This document shows, piece by piece, positions 1-8,270 of a DNA stretch of 64,000 bases. The position numbers were made by a program, and so were the translations under genes. Under the pieces are notes generated by a model that saw nothing but the letters and a program-made list of their open reading frames with translations, had not been told where the DNA came from and ran no database searches. The stretch is taken from the NCBI GenBank assembly GCA_022793675.1, contig JAAWDH010000048.1, positions 1 through 64,000 of the forward strand, written 5' to 3'. The first letter of the stretch is position 1. The number at the start of each line of letters is the position of its first letter. The DNA is from Oscillospiraceae bacterium (lineage in GTDB: Bacteria > Bacillota > Clostridia > Oscillospirales > Ruminococcaceae).

Positions 1-106
1 CAGAGCGGCATTTTATTGCCAGATAGAGACAGTATGTACGCGTATAGCGGACACATTTGTGAATTTTCTGTTTACAAGCACTTTATCAAAGCAGCGTTTT
101 ACCACA

Positions 107-142
107 AAATCCCCTGGAACTTTTAAAGGTTCCGGGGGATTT
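107..142. terminator. Hairpin terminator at the end of the rpe-rnf unit
   Basis: A 14-bp stem (107-120 with 129-142, one G-T wobble) encloses an 8-base loop. It lies just beyond the stop of the minus-strand gene ending at 151. The T-run on the minus side is short (ATTTTG), so termination efficiency is uncertain. Bases 1-106 show no gene I can support. Confidence 0.6.
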
Positions 143-150
143 CATGTAAA

Positions 151-1254
151 TCATCGCACTAGATATTGTTCAATGCCGGTGCTGTGCAAAGCGTCAATGG
201 AAGCGCTGTTGCTGATAACGGGGACAAGCCCTTCAGGCGGAGCAGTCACAGCCTCCAGCAGCGCCAGATCTTCGCCAATGATGGGGGCGGAAGGGGAGAT
301 CTTAAACTCATTAGGGCTGACAGAATAGACGTGAGGACGCACTTCTGGGTCGTAGCAATCCCCTTGGTAAGCAGGGATGACCCGGCAGCTTTCGCCGGCG
401 CTTTGCTGCATGAGGACGAGGGTTTCCTCCAAAGCCTCCGCTTTGGAGAGGCTGGAAGCTGGGCCAAGGCCCATGTCCTTCTGGTAGGCGGCGTTGGGGT
501 ACTGGTTTCCAAAGACGAAAAGCTCAGTAAAACCAGCGTCTGCGAGTTCCTTGGCGATGGCGGCCAGATAGGTTTTGGTATTTTCCATATAAGGGTTGAG
601 CCAGGAACGCCCGCCTGCCGAAGCGGCGTTATCCAGCCAGGTGATGGATTGGTTCTGGTAGAGGTAGGAGGTGCCGTAGCGGGCATGGGAGGCAAAATCG
701 TCCTGCAATGAGTAGATCATGGCGGCGGGTTCAAAGCCATAGCCCCTAATTTCTTCTGCCAGCGCTGCGGCGTCCAGCGGGTTTTCCCAAAGCGCGCCGC
801 TGTCTGCGGCAAGCTCCAAGCTGGTTTGATAATAGACTTTCCCGGCCGAGTCCTTCAGCGGCACTGCTACGGTGTTGTAGAGCGCGGCGTCCAGCGATGA
901 TAGGAAGGCTGCGCGCTGTCCTGGCGAGAGCATCGCTTCAGCAGGCATTGCCGCCGCCCGGACCGGCTGGGACGGGGCGATTAGGCCGGGATCGGCAGGT
1001 TCGGAAGATGGCTGGCTGTCGGGTTCGCTGCTTTGTTCCGACGGCTCTTCCGACGGCAGGGAGGCATCGTCCATATAGGAGCTTTCCGGCCCTTCGTTAA
1101 GCAGGTCGCCCAGCGATTGGGCGATGCTGTAGCCCAAAAAGACCAGTACTGCCAACAGCAGCAGGAAAAGGGCTGCTTTAAAAACGCCCTGCCGCCGTTT
1201 TTGCTTGGCGCGGTAGCTGTGGCTGTAATGCTTGATTTTGCGATGTTTTGCCAT
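151..1254 (-). CDS. Membrane-anchored extracytoplasmic protein, DUF4015-like glycoside-hydrolase-type domain
   Basis: Predicted 367 aa. A basic N-terminus (MAKHRKIKHYSHSYRAKQKR) is followed by one transmembrane segment (about residues 25-45) and then a Ser/Glu/Pro-rich linker (about 60-95), so the bulk lies outside the cytoplasm. The stretch WLNPYMENTKTYLAAIAKEL followed by ADAGFTELFVFGNQYPN resembles the putative glycosyl hydrolase domain DUF4015, but the usual acidic residues after the GF motif are not obvious, so catalysis is doubtful. The ATG at 1254 has AAAGGTG upstream; an upstream in-frame start at 1317 would overlap rnfA and lacks a good site. It is the last gene of the rpe-rnfD-rnfE-rnfA unit, 40 bases after rnfA, which suggests a role linked to that membrane complex. 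The family assignment is inference. Confidence 0.7.
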   Translation of the reverse strand: MAKHRKIKHYSHSYRAKQKRRQGVFKAALFLLLLAVLVFLGYSIAQSLGDLLNEGPESSYMDDASLPSEEPSEQSSEPDSQPSSEPADPGLIAPSQPVRAAAMPAEAMLSPGQRAAFLSSLDAALYNTVAVPLKDSAGKVYYQTSLELAADSGALWENPLDAAALAEEIRGYGFEPAAMIYSLQDDFASHARYGTSYLYQNQSITWLDNAASAGGRSWLNPYMENTKTYLAAIAKELADAGFTELFVFGNQYPNAAYQKDMGLGPASSLSKAEALEETLVLMQQSAGESCRVIPAYQGDCYDPEVRPHVYSVSPNEFKISPSAPIIGEDLALLEAVTAPPEGLVPVISNSASIDALHSTGIEQYLVR

Positions 1255-1294
1255 AGGACGCACACCTTTCTGCCGGAAACGCCGGCGTACTAAA

Positions 1295-1912
1295 TCAGAC
1301 CGAAAGCCCGTGGCCAATCAGGCCGTAAAAGGCCAGCGAGAGGATGCCGGTATAGATCAGCATGGCGGGAAAACCGCGGAAAGCCTCAGGGATCCTGTCG
1401 CTTTGCAGCCGTTCGTAGCCCAATGACATCAAATAGGAAGCAATTGCATAGCCGATACCAGTCCCCAGCCCAAAAGCCAGATAACCCCAGAAATCGTAGG
1501 TGCGGCTGCCAGCCAACAGCAGCCCGCCGATAATCGCGCTGTTGAAAGCTGCTAGATGGATCATCGGCTTGAGACGGCCGGCGTGCCGTGCAGGGAGCTT
1601 TGATGTGATGAGGAGTACGGCAATATAGACAAGGCCGACCGTCAGGACATAGGCCGGCAGGCGCAGGTAGTAGCCAAAGCTGAGACGCCCCAAAGCCTTG
1701 CTGTACAGCGCCGCCAGGCAGCATGAGACAGCGGAGATGAACGTCAGCACTAGGCAGAAAAGCCGGCGGTCGTGGTCTTTCCGCAGCACAAACAGCGTGG
1801 CACTGACCCCAAGCGCGCGGGTAAAGAGGATATTTTCCACAAAAATGGCGGTCATGGCAATCGACACCGACCGGGCGAAGGTTTCCTGTATAAGGTCGCC
1901 AATATGCAGCAT
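1295..1912 (-). CDS. rnfA: RnfA/RsxA-like integral membrane protein lacking cluster cysteines
   Basis: Predicted 205 aa with about six transmembrane helices, aligning over its whole length with RnfA/RsxA/NqrE. Shared landmarks are the FVENILFTRALG segment, GLGTGIGY, the YERL motif, IPEAFRGFPAMLI and the SLAF end. In redox-active RnfA, the LGLCPF and TTNCAVLG motifs each supply a cysteine to an intramembrane [2Fe-2S] cluster. Here they read LGVSAT (Ser37) and AFNSAIIG (Ser125), so both ligands are gone. The start ATG at 1912 has AAAGGATG upstream; the longer open frame to 2038 overlaps rnfE. It lies 28 bases after rnfE. Membrane location is clear; electron transfer by the canonical route appears impossible. 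Confidence 0.85.
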   Translation of the reverse strand: MLHIGDLIQETFARSVSIAMTAIFVENILFTRALGVSATLFVLRKDHDRRLFCLVLTFISAVSCCLAALYSKALGRLSFGYYLRLPAYVLTVGLVYIAVLLITSKLPARHAGRLKPMIHLAAFNSAIIGGLLLAGSRTYDFWGYLAFGLGTGIGYAIASYLMSLGYERLQSDRIPEAFRGFPAMLIYTGILSLAFYGLIGHGLSV

Positions 1913-1940
1913 CGCTATACATCCTTTCGGAGGAAATTCA

Positions 1941-2636
1941 TCAGGGGCAGACCGGCTTTTTGCCTGCCATGGCGGGCAGATCGCTGGACACAGAGGGCTT
2001 ATGAGGGGGATCCTGCCTTGGCGGCGGGGCGGGGGCATCGCTGTTTACCCGCAGCCGCAGTGCCTGCAGCGCTGCCGCCAGGAAACCCGTGATGATAAAG
2101 CCGCCCAAAGGCAGCAGCAGTGCCGGCAGGGTGAAGGGGATGCCAACGGGATGGTCAAAGAAGGTGCCGCGCCCGAGGGTTTCGCGCAGCGTGCAGACCG
2201 CCATCATGGTCAGGAAAAAGCCGGCCGTAAGGCCTAAGAGCTGCTGCAACATTTCCTTCGCCGCTAGCCGTCCGAAACGAGATTCGCTCTTCTGGACGAT
2301 CAGCGAGTTGGTGCCCAGAAGCGGCAGGTAGATGCCCAGGTTGAATATAGAACCGGGCAGCAGCCATTCCGTGAGCAGGACTGCGGGGATGAAAACGAAC
2401 GACGCCAGCAGCATATTAAAGATGACCCGCACCGTGTAAGGGAGCCGCCGGGGGATGAACCGGGCGGCGGCAATCGTCGCGCAGGTAATCAGCGCAAAGG
2501 CCAAGCTCAGCGCCAGCCCGTTTTTTACCGATGTCCCCGCTGCGATAACCGGCGCAATCGTCAGCCCGCGTTCCAAGACAGGGTTTTGCAGCAGCAAGTA
2601 GTCAACCCGTTCCAACCGATATTTTTTTTCCATCAT
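1941..2636 (-). CDS. rnfE: RnfE/RsxE-like integral membrane protein lacking cluster cysteines
   Basis: Predicted 231 aa, multi-helix membrane protein matching RnfE/NqrD: NPVL near the N-terminus, the LGIYLPLLGTN segment, and LRETLGRGTFFD corresponding to the LREIIGNGTLFD region of RsxE. In active RnfE the motifs GLCPLL and TNCIVVGR carry the two cysteines of the shared [2Fe-2S] cluster. Here they are TIAPVI (Ala28) and TNSLIVQK (Ser111). The C-terminus is a proline-rich cytoplasmic-type tail (about residues 205-231). ATGATG at 2636 follows AAAGGTG. It sits between rnfD and rnfA, the usual relative order of D, E and A, but rnfG, which normally separates D and E, is missing. Confidence 0.85.
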   Translation of the reverse strand: MMEKKYRLERVDYLLLQNPVLERGLTIAPVIAAGTSVKNGLALSLAFALITCATIAAARFIPRRLPYTVRVIFNMLLASFVFIPAVLLTEWLLPGSIFNLGIYLPLLGTNSLIVQKSESRFGRLAAKEMLQQLLGLTAGFFLTMMAVCTLRETLGRGTFFDHPVGIPFTLPALLLPLGGFIITGFLAAALQALRLRVNSDAPAPPPRQDPPHKPSVSSDLPAMAGKKPVCP

Positions 2637-2699
2637 TCACACCTTTTTCGCTGTCGTTTTATACAATTGGTAGATTTTTAAATAATTATACAGGTTATT

Positions 2700-3809
2700 T
2701 CAGCCGACTAGCTTTTGCAGCAGTTCCGAAAGCTTATCCCATAAGAAGCTTGACAGCCGGCGTACGCCCCGCCAAAGGGCTGCAAAACCCTTGCGCAGGA
2801 ATTTCCAGGCGGCCCGCGCCAATGCCTTGGCAGTGCCGGCAAGCATTTCGCCGTAGCGGTCGCAGCGGTGGTCAATCGTATTGAGGACAATGACCGCGAA
2901 GGGGACGACCATCTCAATGCGGCTCAACACCCGGAACAGCACAATAATGCCTCCCAGGATGACGCCGCAGATCCATTTTCCCAACCCGGTGCGGATTTCG
3001 CCGTTGTCAGCTGAAGCGATGAACACCAGTGAAAAGAGCAGCGAACCGGCGGCCAGTTCCAGCGTCACCGAGGAAAAGTGGCTGGAGTTGACCCGCGGGA
3101 AGAACCAGGCAAATAATGTGACAATCCCGCAGACTGCCGTCGGGATCTGCCAGTAAATGCTGCCGCGCAGCGCGAGGAAAAGGCCGCAGAAAAACAGGAT
3201 TAGGATGGAGGTGCAGCCCATTGGCCCTACAAAGTTCCCCATCAGCAGGTCTAGCCAGTCGATCCGTTCCGCGCCGCCTGCCATCAGCCGCGCCGCTGGC
3301 GAGGTATAGAGGGTAACGTTAGGGTCAGAATCGTATGACAGCGTTTGCCGGGGGAGGGGGTAGCGGGTGACCAGTTCCGTCCAGCAGATCAGCAGGAAGG
3401 CAAACGCCGTGTTTGCCGGGTGGAACAGCGTGCCGCTGTGCCCGCCGAAAGGGTAACGCACTACAGCAATTGCAGTAAACGCCCCTATCGCCGCCAACCA
3501 GTAGGGCGCCGATGCCGGCAGCAGCATGGCCAGGATGACGCCGGTATTTGCAGCGGAAAGGTCGTAAGGGGTGCGGTTTTCGCGGCGCTGCAGCAGCCGG
3601 CAGGCAAAATCGGTTAGGACCGCCGTCCCTGCCGCCGCCCCGCACAGCGCCAGCACCCGTCCGCCGTAATAGTAGACAGCCATTAGCATGACCGGTATCA
3701 GCGCAATAAATATGCCGTTCGCCTGTCTAATATCCCTCGAAACGCTTGGGACGCTGTCTCTTTGGAGGGCGTCCTCGCGGCTTTCCGCCAGCACGGCTTC
3801 CTGTTTCAA
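2700..3809 (-). CDS. rnfD: RnfD-like membrane protein lacking the flavinylation threonine
   Basis: Predicted 369 aa with about eight or nine membrane segments, an RnfD/NqrB family protein. Family landmarks are YDLSAANTGVILAMLLPA, the GGHSGTLFHPAN motif (GGLGQNPFNPA in RsxD), and the ending IVLNTIDH. RnfD normally carries FMN on the Thr of an SxAT motif (DGISQATPL in E. coli); the aligned segment here is LYTSPAARL, with Ala173 in place of that Thr. A basic, Trp-rich C-terminal extension (about 325-369) is unusual. The start appears to be TTG at 3809, 7 bases after AAGGA; no in-frame ATG fits. Its neighbours are rpe upstream and rnfE downstream. No rnfC, rnfG or rnfB is present in the window. 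Confidence 0.83.
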   Translation of the reverse strand: MKQEAVLAESREDALQRDSVPSVSRDIRQANGIFIALIPVMLMAVYYYGGRVLALCGAAAGTAVLTDFACRLLQRRENRTPYDLSAANTGVILAMLLPASAPYWLAAIGAFTAIAVVRYPFGGHSGTLFHPANTAFAFLLICWTELVTRYPLPRQTLSYDSDPNVTLYTSPAARLMAGGAERIDWLDLLMGNFVGPMGCTSILILFFCGLFLALRGSIYWQIPTAVCGIVTLFAWFFPRVNSSHFSSVTLELAAGSLLFSLVFIASADNGEIRTGLGKWICGVILGGIIVLFRVLSRIEMVVPFAVIVLNTIDHRCDRYGEMLAGTAKALARAAWKFLRKGFAALWRGVRRLSSFLWDKLSELLQKLVG

Positions 3810-3903
3810 AGCATTTTCCTTCTTTCTGCGCTGTATTTTTGGGATTGTTTTGGTACGGTTTTCCCGTCGGGTAATCGGCTTGCCGGTTTTTCAGCACAAA
3901 GCG

Positions 3904-4548
3904 TCAGCGGGCCGCGCTCGTGCATTTTAATGAATAAACTGCCGCTTCAACGTCTTCCGCGCCGAAAACATAAGAGCCTGCCACCAGTACATTTGCGCCG
4001 GCTTCCCTTGCCTGAGGGGCGGTTTCGGCGTTGATGCCGCCGTCGACACTGACCATCAGCCCTGGCGCGGCCTTCCGCAGCGCCCTGATCTTTTGCAGGG
4101 AGCCGTCAAGGAATTTCTGCCCGCCAAACCCCGGCTCAACGCTCATGACCAGCGCCAAGTCGATCTGGCCAGTATAGGGAAACAGCTTTTCCGCCGGCGT
4201 CCCAGGGCTGATCGCGATCCCGACCTTTTTCCCTAGGCTACGAATTCTGTCGATGATTTCTGCAGGGTCGCCTTCGCTCTCCAGATGGAAGGTGATGCAG
4301 TCCGCCCCGGCTTCAGCGAAAACTTCCAGGTAATCCATCGGCCGCTGGATCATTAGGTGCAGGTCAAAATAAAGGCTGCTCTTTTTGCGGATCGATTTGA
4401 CCACCGGCACGCCAAAGGTGATATTGGGGGCAAACGCCCCGTCGATGATATCTAGGTGCAGCCATTGCGCGCCGCCGAGCTGGACCCGTTTTAATTCTCT
4501 GTCCAGCTGCGAAAAATCCGCCGCCAGCATCGAAGCTGAAATAATCAT
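3904..4548 (-). CDS. rpe: Ribulose-phosphate 3-epimerase
   Basis: Predicted 214 aa TIM-barrel enzyme interconverting D-ribulose 5-phosphate and D-xylulose 5-phosphate in the pentose phosphate pathway. Visible motifs are SASMLAADF at the N-terminus, HLDIIDGAFAPNITFG (metal and catalytic region), DLHLMIQRP, MSVEPGFGGQKF and VDGGIN near the phosphate-binding end. Length is normal for the family. The ATG at 4548 follows GAGG by 8 bases; the longer frame to 4668 runs into the promoter region. A consensus promoter lies at 4687-4715. It is the first gene of a unit continuing into the Rnf-like genes, although no direct functional link is obvious. In Clostridia rpe is more often near rsgA and prkC, so this placement is notable. 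Confidence 0.95.
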   Translation of the reverse strand: MIISASMLAADFSQLDRELKRVQLGGAQWLHLDIIDGAFAPNITFGVPVVKSIRKKSSLYFDLHLMIQRPMDYLEVFAEAGADCITFHLESEGDPAEIIDRIRSLGKKVGIAISPGTPAEKLFPYTGQIDLALVMSVEPGFGGQKFLDGSLQKIRALRKAAPGLMVSVDGGINAETAPQAREAGANVLVAGSYVFGAEDVEAAVYSLKCTSAAR

Positions 4549-4686
4549 GTAATTTGCCTCGCAGCCGCCTAACAAGCTGCGCCCTTCCTCTGTAGTTTTG
4601 TCTACGGCAGCGGAATAATTCCCACAATATGGCAATTTTACGTTCCTAAAGCAAAATTCGCGCCGCAATTCCTTTTGTACCCTTCT

Positions 4687-4715
4687 ATTTTATCTTATTC
4701 TTCGGAAAAGGTCAA
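4687..4715 (-). promoter_or_regulatory. SigA-type promoter for the rpe-rnfDEA unit
   Basis: On the minus strand TTGACC (4715-4710) and TAAAAT (4692-4687) are separated by 17 bases, about 140 bases before the rpe start. No other strong promoter was seen between rpe and the gene ending at 151, which supports one transcript. Confidence 0.65.
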
Positions 4716-4864
4716 CGAAAATTCTGTTAATGAAAAGAAAAAGCAGAAAAATTCCAGTTTTTACTCGCCATTTGCGATGTTTTGTGGTAAAATAAGATTA
4801 TCGGCCCCAGCATTTCGCAGGGAGGGGCTGCCAAAGGATTCCTGTCAGCAAGGAGAGAGCATCA

Positions 4865-6154
4865 ATGAAAAAGAAAAAAATAGCGGCGCCGGTAAAGGTT
4901 CTGCTGGCTTTGTTCAGCGCCACGGCGGTTTCTGCAGCGGCTTTCGGCATTTACCAGCTGATTCCGACGGGGGAGGTCGTCCTGCCCGAGAGCAGCCTGC
5001 CGCCGGAGTCTTCGGCGCTATCGGAGCCTTCGCTGCCGTCCAAGCCGGAATCGGAACCTCCGCCGGATCCATCCATTGTGCGGATAAAATCGGCGGGCGA
5101 CAACCTGATCCATAATTCTATTTATGAACAGGCAGCTGCTCGCGCAGAAGGGGATGGCTACGACTTTACTTATGCCTATGAGAACATCGCCGGGATTGTC
5201 GCTGACGCCGATATTTCCACCTTGAACCAGGAGACGGTCATCGCCCCCGACTACGAACCGTCCACCTACCCTTGTTTCAACTCGCCGCCAGAGCTGGCCG
5301 AAACGATGACGGCAATCGGTTTTGACGTTTTCAACGCCGCCAACAACCATGTGCTGGACAAGGGTGAGAAAGGCCTTGTCAACTGCCTGACCTTTTGGCG
5401 GGAAAATTATCCGGATTATCCGGTTACCGGTGCCTATCTGGATAAAGAAGATTTTGACGACCTGCGGCTGATGGAGAAAAACGGCCTGACTTTCGCTTTC
5501 CTGGGGGCGACCGAGCTGACCAACGGCCTGTCGCTGCCGTCAGGAAGCGAGGTGGTGCTGATGGAAAGCACCAACGAGGCGATGCTGAAAGCCCGGGTGG
5601 AGGCGGCCCGCAAAAAGGCCGACGTGGTGTTGATGAATATCCATTGGGGCAACGAGTACACCCACACGCCCACCGACCGCCAGCGCGACCTGGCCCAAAA
5701 GCTGGCCGACTGGGGCGTCGATGTGATTATTGGCCACCATCCCCATGTGCTGCAGCCGGTGGAGATGCTCGCTGCCGCCGACGGCCGGGAAGTGTTGGCA
5801 GTGTTTTCACTGGGGAATTTTATTTCCGCTCAAGACCGCCCTGCCCGGATGGTGGGCGGCATCCTTGATTATACCATTCGCCGCGAGACCCCAGAAAGCC
5901 CAATCGAAATTACAGACGTGTCTTTTATTCCTACCATTACCCACTACGACGCAGGATTCCGCAACAACCGTCTTTACCCCCTTACGGCTTATACGGCGGA
6001 GCTGGCCCAAAGCCACGGCGTCCGCGGCAAAAATCCGGAATTTAGTCTAGATTACATCCATCAGCTGCTGGACGACGTAATTTATACCGAACAGGCGAAC
6101 TTTTTGGCGCCGCCCGATTGGGCGGAGAAGGGGGCTGGGGATGCTGGGGCTTAA
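4865..6154 (+). CDS. CapA-family metallophosphoesterase-like protein
   Basis: Predicted 429 aa. An N-terminal signal/anchor segment (about residues 8-30) precedes a Ser/Pro/Glu-rich linker (about 38-72), so the enzyme acts outside the membrane. The CapA/PgsA-type fold (poly-gamma-glutamate capsule synthesis family) is shown by SAGDNLIHN, NNHVLDKGEKG, NIHWGNEYTHTP, IIGHHPHVLQPVE and FSLGNFIS, which together give the metal-binding Asp, Asn and His residues of calcineurin-like phosphoesterases. No capB or capC genes are adjacent, so a poly-glutamate role is unsupported and the substrate is unknown. The start ATG follows AAGGAGAGAGC. The gene overlaps the next reading frame by 14 bases. Confidence 0.88.
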   Translation: MKKKKIAAPVKVLLALFSATAVSAAAFGIYQLIPTGEVVLPESSLPPESSALSEPSLPSKPESEPPPDPSIVRIKSAGDNLIHNSIYEQAAARAEGDGYDFTYAYENIAGIVADADISTLNQETVIAPDYEPSTYPCFNSPPELAETMTAIGFDVFNAANNHVLDKGEKGLVNCLTFWRENYPDYPVTGAYLDKEDFDDLRLMEKNGLTFAFLGATELTNGLSLPSGSEVVLMESTNEAMLKARVEAARKKADVVLMNIHWGNEYTHTPTDRQRDLAQKLADWGVDVIIGHHPHVLQPVEMLAAADGREVLAVFSLGNFISAQDRPARMVGGILDYTIRRETPESPIEITDVSFIPTITHYDAGFRNNRLYPLTAYTAELAQSHGVRGKNPEFSLDYIHQLLDDVIYTEQANFLAPPDWAEKGAGDAGA

Positions 6155-6950
6155 CAGGGTTAAAAAATATTCCCTGAATATGGGCGCGGGCCAGGTAGGC
6201 GCTATCGCCTTTGGCAAGGGGGACAAGCCGCTGGTGCTGATACCCGGCCTTAGCCTGCAAGGGGTGCGGGAGGCTGGCGCTTCGCTGGCGATAGCCTACC
6301 GTATTTTTGCAAAAGATTACCGCGTTTGGGTTTTTGACCGTAAAACCCCTGCGGACAAAAGCTGCACCATTCAAAGCTTGGCTGACGACCTGGCGCTGGC
6401 AATGGCCACCATGGGCATTGAAAAAGCCTGCGTCCTTGGCGTCTCAATGGGCGGGATGATCGGGCAGTACCTGGCGATCGGCTACCCTCAGTTGGTGGGG
6501 AAATTGGCGTTAGGGGTGACAGCGTCGCAGGCAGATCCGCTGCTTGCAGAGACGGTGGCCCGTTGGCTGCAATTTGCCGAAGCGGAGGATTGGCGGGCGC
6601 TGGCGGAGGATATGTTTGCCCGGATGTATTCCCCGGGCTACCTGAAAAAGCATAAGCTTCTGCTGCCCCTTGCCATCCGGCTGGCAAAACCTGCCGACCC
6701 AGAGCAGTTCAAGATATTGGCTAAAGCCTGCCTGACGGTGGACTGCTATAGCGGGCTGTCCCAGATCCGCTGCCCAGCGATGGTGCTCGGCGGGAAGGAG
6801 GACAAGGTGCTTGGCAGGGAAGCGTCGGAGAAAATCGCCGCAAAGCTTCACTGCCCGCTCTGGCTCTATCCTGGGTTAGGGCACAGCGCTTACGAAGAAG
6901 CGCCCGATTTCAACAAAAAGGTTCTTGATTTTTTCAGCGGCAGCAGCTGA
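6141..6950 (+). CDS. Alpha/beta hydrolase
   Basis: Predicted 269 aa cytoplasmic alpha/beta-hydrolase fold protein. The oxyanion strand LVLIPGLSLQG, the nucleophile elbow GVSMGGMIGQ (Ser), the acid strand VLGGKEDKV (Asp) and the late histidine in YPGLGHSAYEE complete the catalytic triad. The family includes esterases, lipases and C-C hydrolases; the substrate cannot be read from sequence. The start overlaps the end of the CapA-like gene by 14 bases, implying translational coupling. A downstream in-frame ATG near 6180 (MGAGQVGA) is an alternative start. Confidence 0.85.
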   Translation: MLGLNRVKKYSLNMGAGQVGAIAFGKGDKPLVLIPGLSLQGVREAGASLAIAYRIFAKDYRVWVFDRKTPADKSCTIQSLADDLALAMATMGIEKACVLGVSMGGMIGQYLAIGYPQLVGKLALGVTASQADPLLAETVARWLQFAEAEDWRALAEDMFARMYSPGYLKKHKLLLPLAIRLAKPADPEQFKILAKACLTVDCYSGLSQIRCPAMVLGGKEDKVLGREASEKIAAKLHCPLWLYPGLGHSAYEEAPDFNKKVLDFFSGSS

Positions 6951-7081
6951 ACCTGCGGGCATTTGGGAGATAAAGGGCGGAAGCCGCTTTCAGATTGCCC
7001 CCAACCGTTTTATAATGTAAATGAGGAAACATCTATCTGACTGCGGCCAGGCTAGGCCGTTAATAAGGAAAGGAAACAATT

Positions 7082-8218
7082 ATGGAAAAGCGCACCTTTG
7101 CAAGCATCGGAAAAGAAATCTCCCTTCTGGGTTTGGGCTGTATGCGGCTGCCTAAAAAATCTGCCGATGGCGACGCGATTGACTACGCTGCCGCCCAGCA
7201 GATTGTCGACTATGCTTATGCCCACGGCATCAATTATTTCGATACCGCTTATATGTATCACGGCGGCGACTCGGAGTTGTTTATCGGCGAGGCGCTGAAA
7301 AAATACCCCCGTGAAAGCTTTTACCTGGCCAGTAAATTCCCGGTCTGGATGGCCGAGACAGCTGCTGATGTGGAGAAAATCTTCAACGACCAGCTGAAAA
7401 AGTGCCAGGTCGAATATTTTGACTTCTACCTCTGCCATTCCTTGGGCGACGCCAACTTCAAAAAAATCATCGAATTCGGCGTTTACGATTTCCTGAAAAA
7501 GATGAAAGCCGAAGGGAAAATCCGTCGCCTGGGCTTCTCTTTCCATGATAAGCCCGCTGTGCTGCAAACCATTGTCGATACCTACCAATGGGATTTTGCC
7601 CAGATCCAGCTGAATTACCTTGACTGGGAATTGCAGGATGCCAAGGGCCAGTACGAAATCCTCCATAGCGCCGGTATCCCAGTAATTGTAATGGAGCCGG
7701 TGCGCGGCGGCTATCTGGCTAACCCCGGCGAGGCTGCCGAAGCCAAATTCAAGGCGGCGGCTCCCGATGCAAGCGTCGCTTCTTGGGCAATCCGCTACGC
7801 TGCGACCCTGCCCGGCGTGATGACCGTGCTGAGCGGGATGTCCAACATGGCCCAGATTGAAGACAACGTCAGAACGATGACCGGATTCGCTCCTTTGAGC
7901 GACGCCGAGCAGGCGCTGGTGGCGGACGTGGTCGAAAACTGCCTTAAAAAAGAGATCGTCCCCTGCACAGGCTGCCGCTACTGCATGGATTGCCCCTTCG
8001 GCGTGGATATCCCCAAGATGTTCAGCCTTTACAACGGCTATGTTATGAGTAAAAACGGCGAGCGTTTCCTCCAGAATTACGATAAGACCGCCGAGGAAGA
8101 ACGCCTGGATAAATGCCAGCAGTGCGGGGCCTGCATGGACCAGTGCCCGCAGCACATCCAAATCCCCGACCAGCTGGCTGCGATTGGCAGCGTGATCGAT
8201 GACCTGCGCCGCGCATAA
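7082..8218 (+). CDS. Aldo/keto reductase with C-terminal ferredoxin-type clusters
   Basis: Predicted 378 aa. An aldo/keto reductase TIM barrel occupies about residues 1-285, with the tetrad visible as NYFDTAYMYHGG (Asp, Tyr), LASKFP (Lys) and YLCHSL (His). The C-terminal 90 residues carry two cysteine clusters, CTGCRYCMDCPFGVDIP and CQQCGACMDQCP, predicted to bind [4Fe-4S]. This architecture is common in anaerobic Firmicutes and is thought to couple carbonyl reduction to ferredoxin-like electron flow; substrates are mostly unknown. The ATG follows AAGGAAAGGAAACAATT. A TATAAT-like box lies near 7010, but its -35 partner is weak. It is followed by a degenerate intergenic repeat (8271-8340). Confidence 0.93.
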   Translation: MEKRTFASIGKEISLLGLGCMRLPKKSADGDAIDYAAAQQIVDYAYAHGINYFDTAYMYHGGDSELFIGEALKKYPRESFYLASKFPVWMAETAADVEKIFNDQLKKCQVEYFDFYLCHSLGDANFKKIIEFGVYDFLKKMKAEGKIRRLGFSFHDKPAVLQTIVDTYQWDFAQIQLNYLDWELQDAKGQYEILHSAGIPVIVMEPVRGGYLANPGEAAEAKFKAAAPDASVASWAIRYAATLPGVMTVLSGMSNMAQIEDNVRTMTGFAPLSDAEQALVADVVENCLKKEIVPCTGCRYCMDCPFGVDIPKMFSLYNGYVMSKNGERFLQNYDKTAEEERLDKCQQCGACMDQCPQHIQIPDQLAAIGSVIDDLRRA

Positions 8219-8270
8219 AAACCTCATGTAACCGCGAGAGCGGGCGCAGCGTTTTTTCCGGAGCAGAAAT

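Noticed and set aside
1-126. Open frame from the window edge to a stop at 124-126, and an ORF at 59-328 on the plus strand
   Set aside because: No ribosome site, the stop or body falls inside the terminator hairpin or antisense to the gene at 151-1254, and the protein resembles nothing.
7052-8227. 391-aa open frame on the minus strand opposite the aldo/keto reductase
   Set aside because: It is the antisense shadow of a clear enzyme gene; long open antisense frames are expected at this GC content, and its residues show no family pattern.
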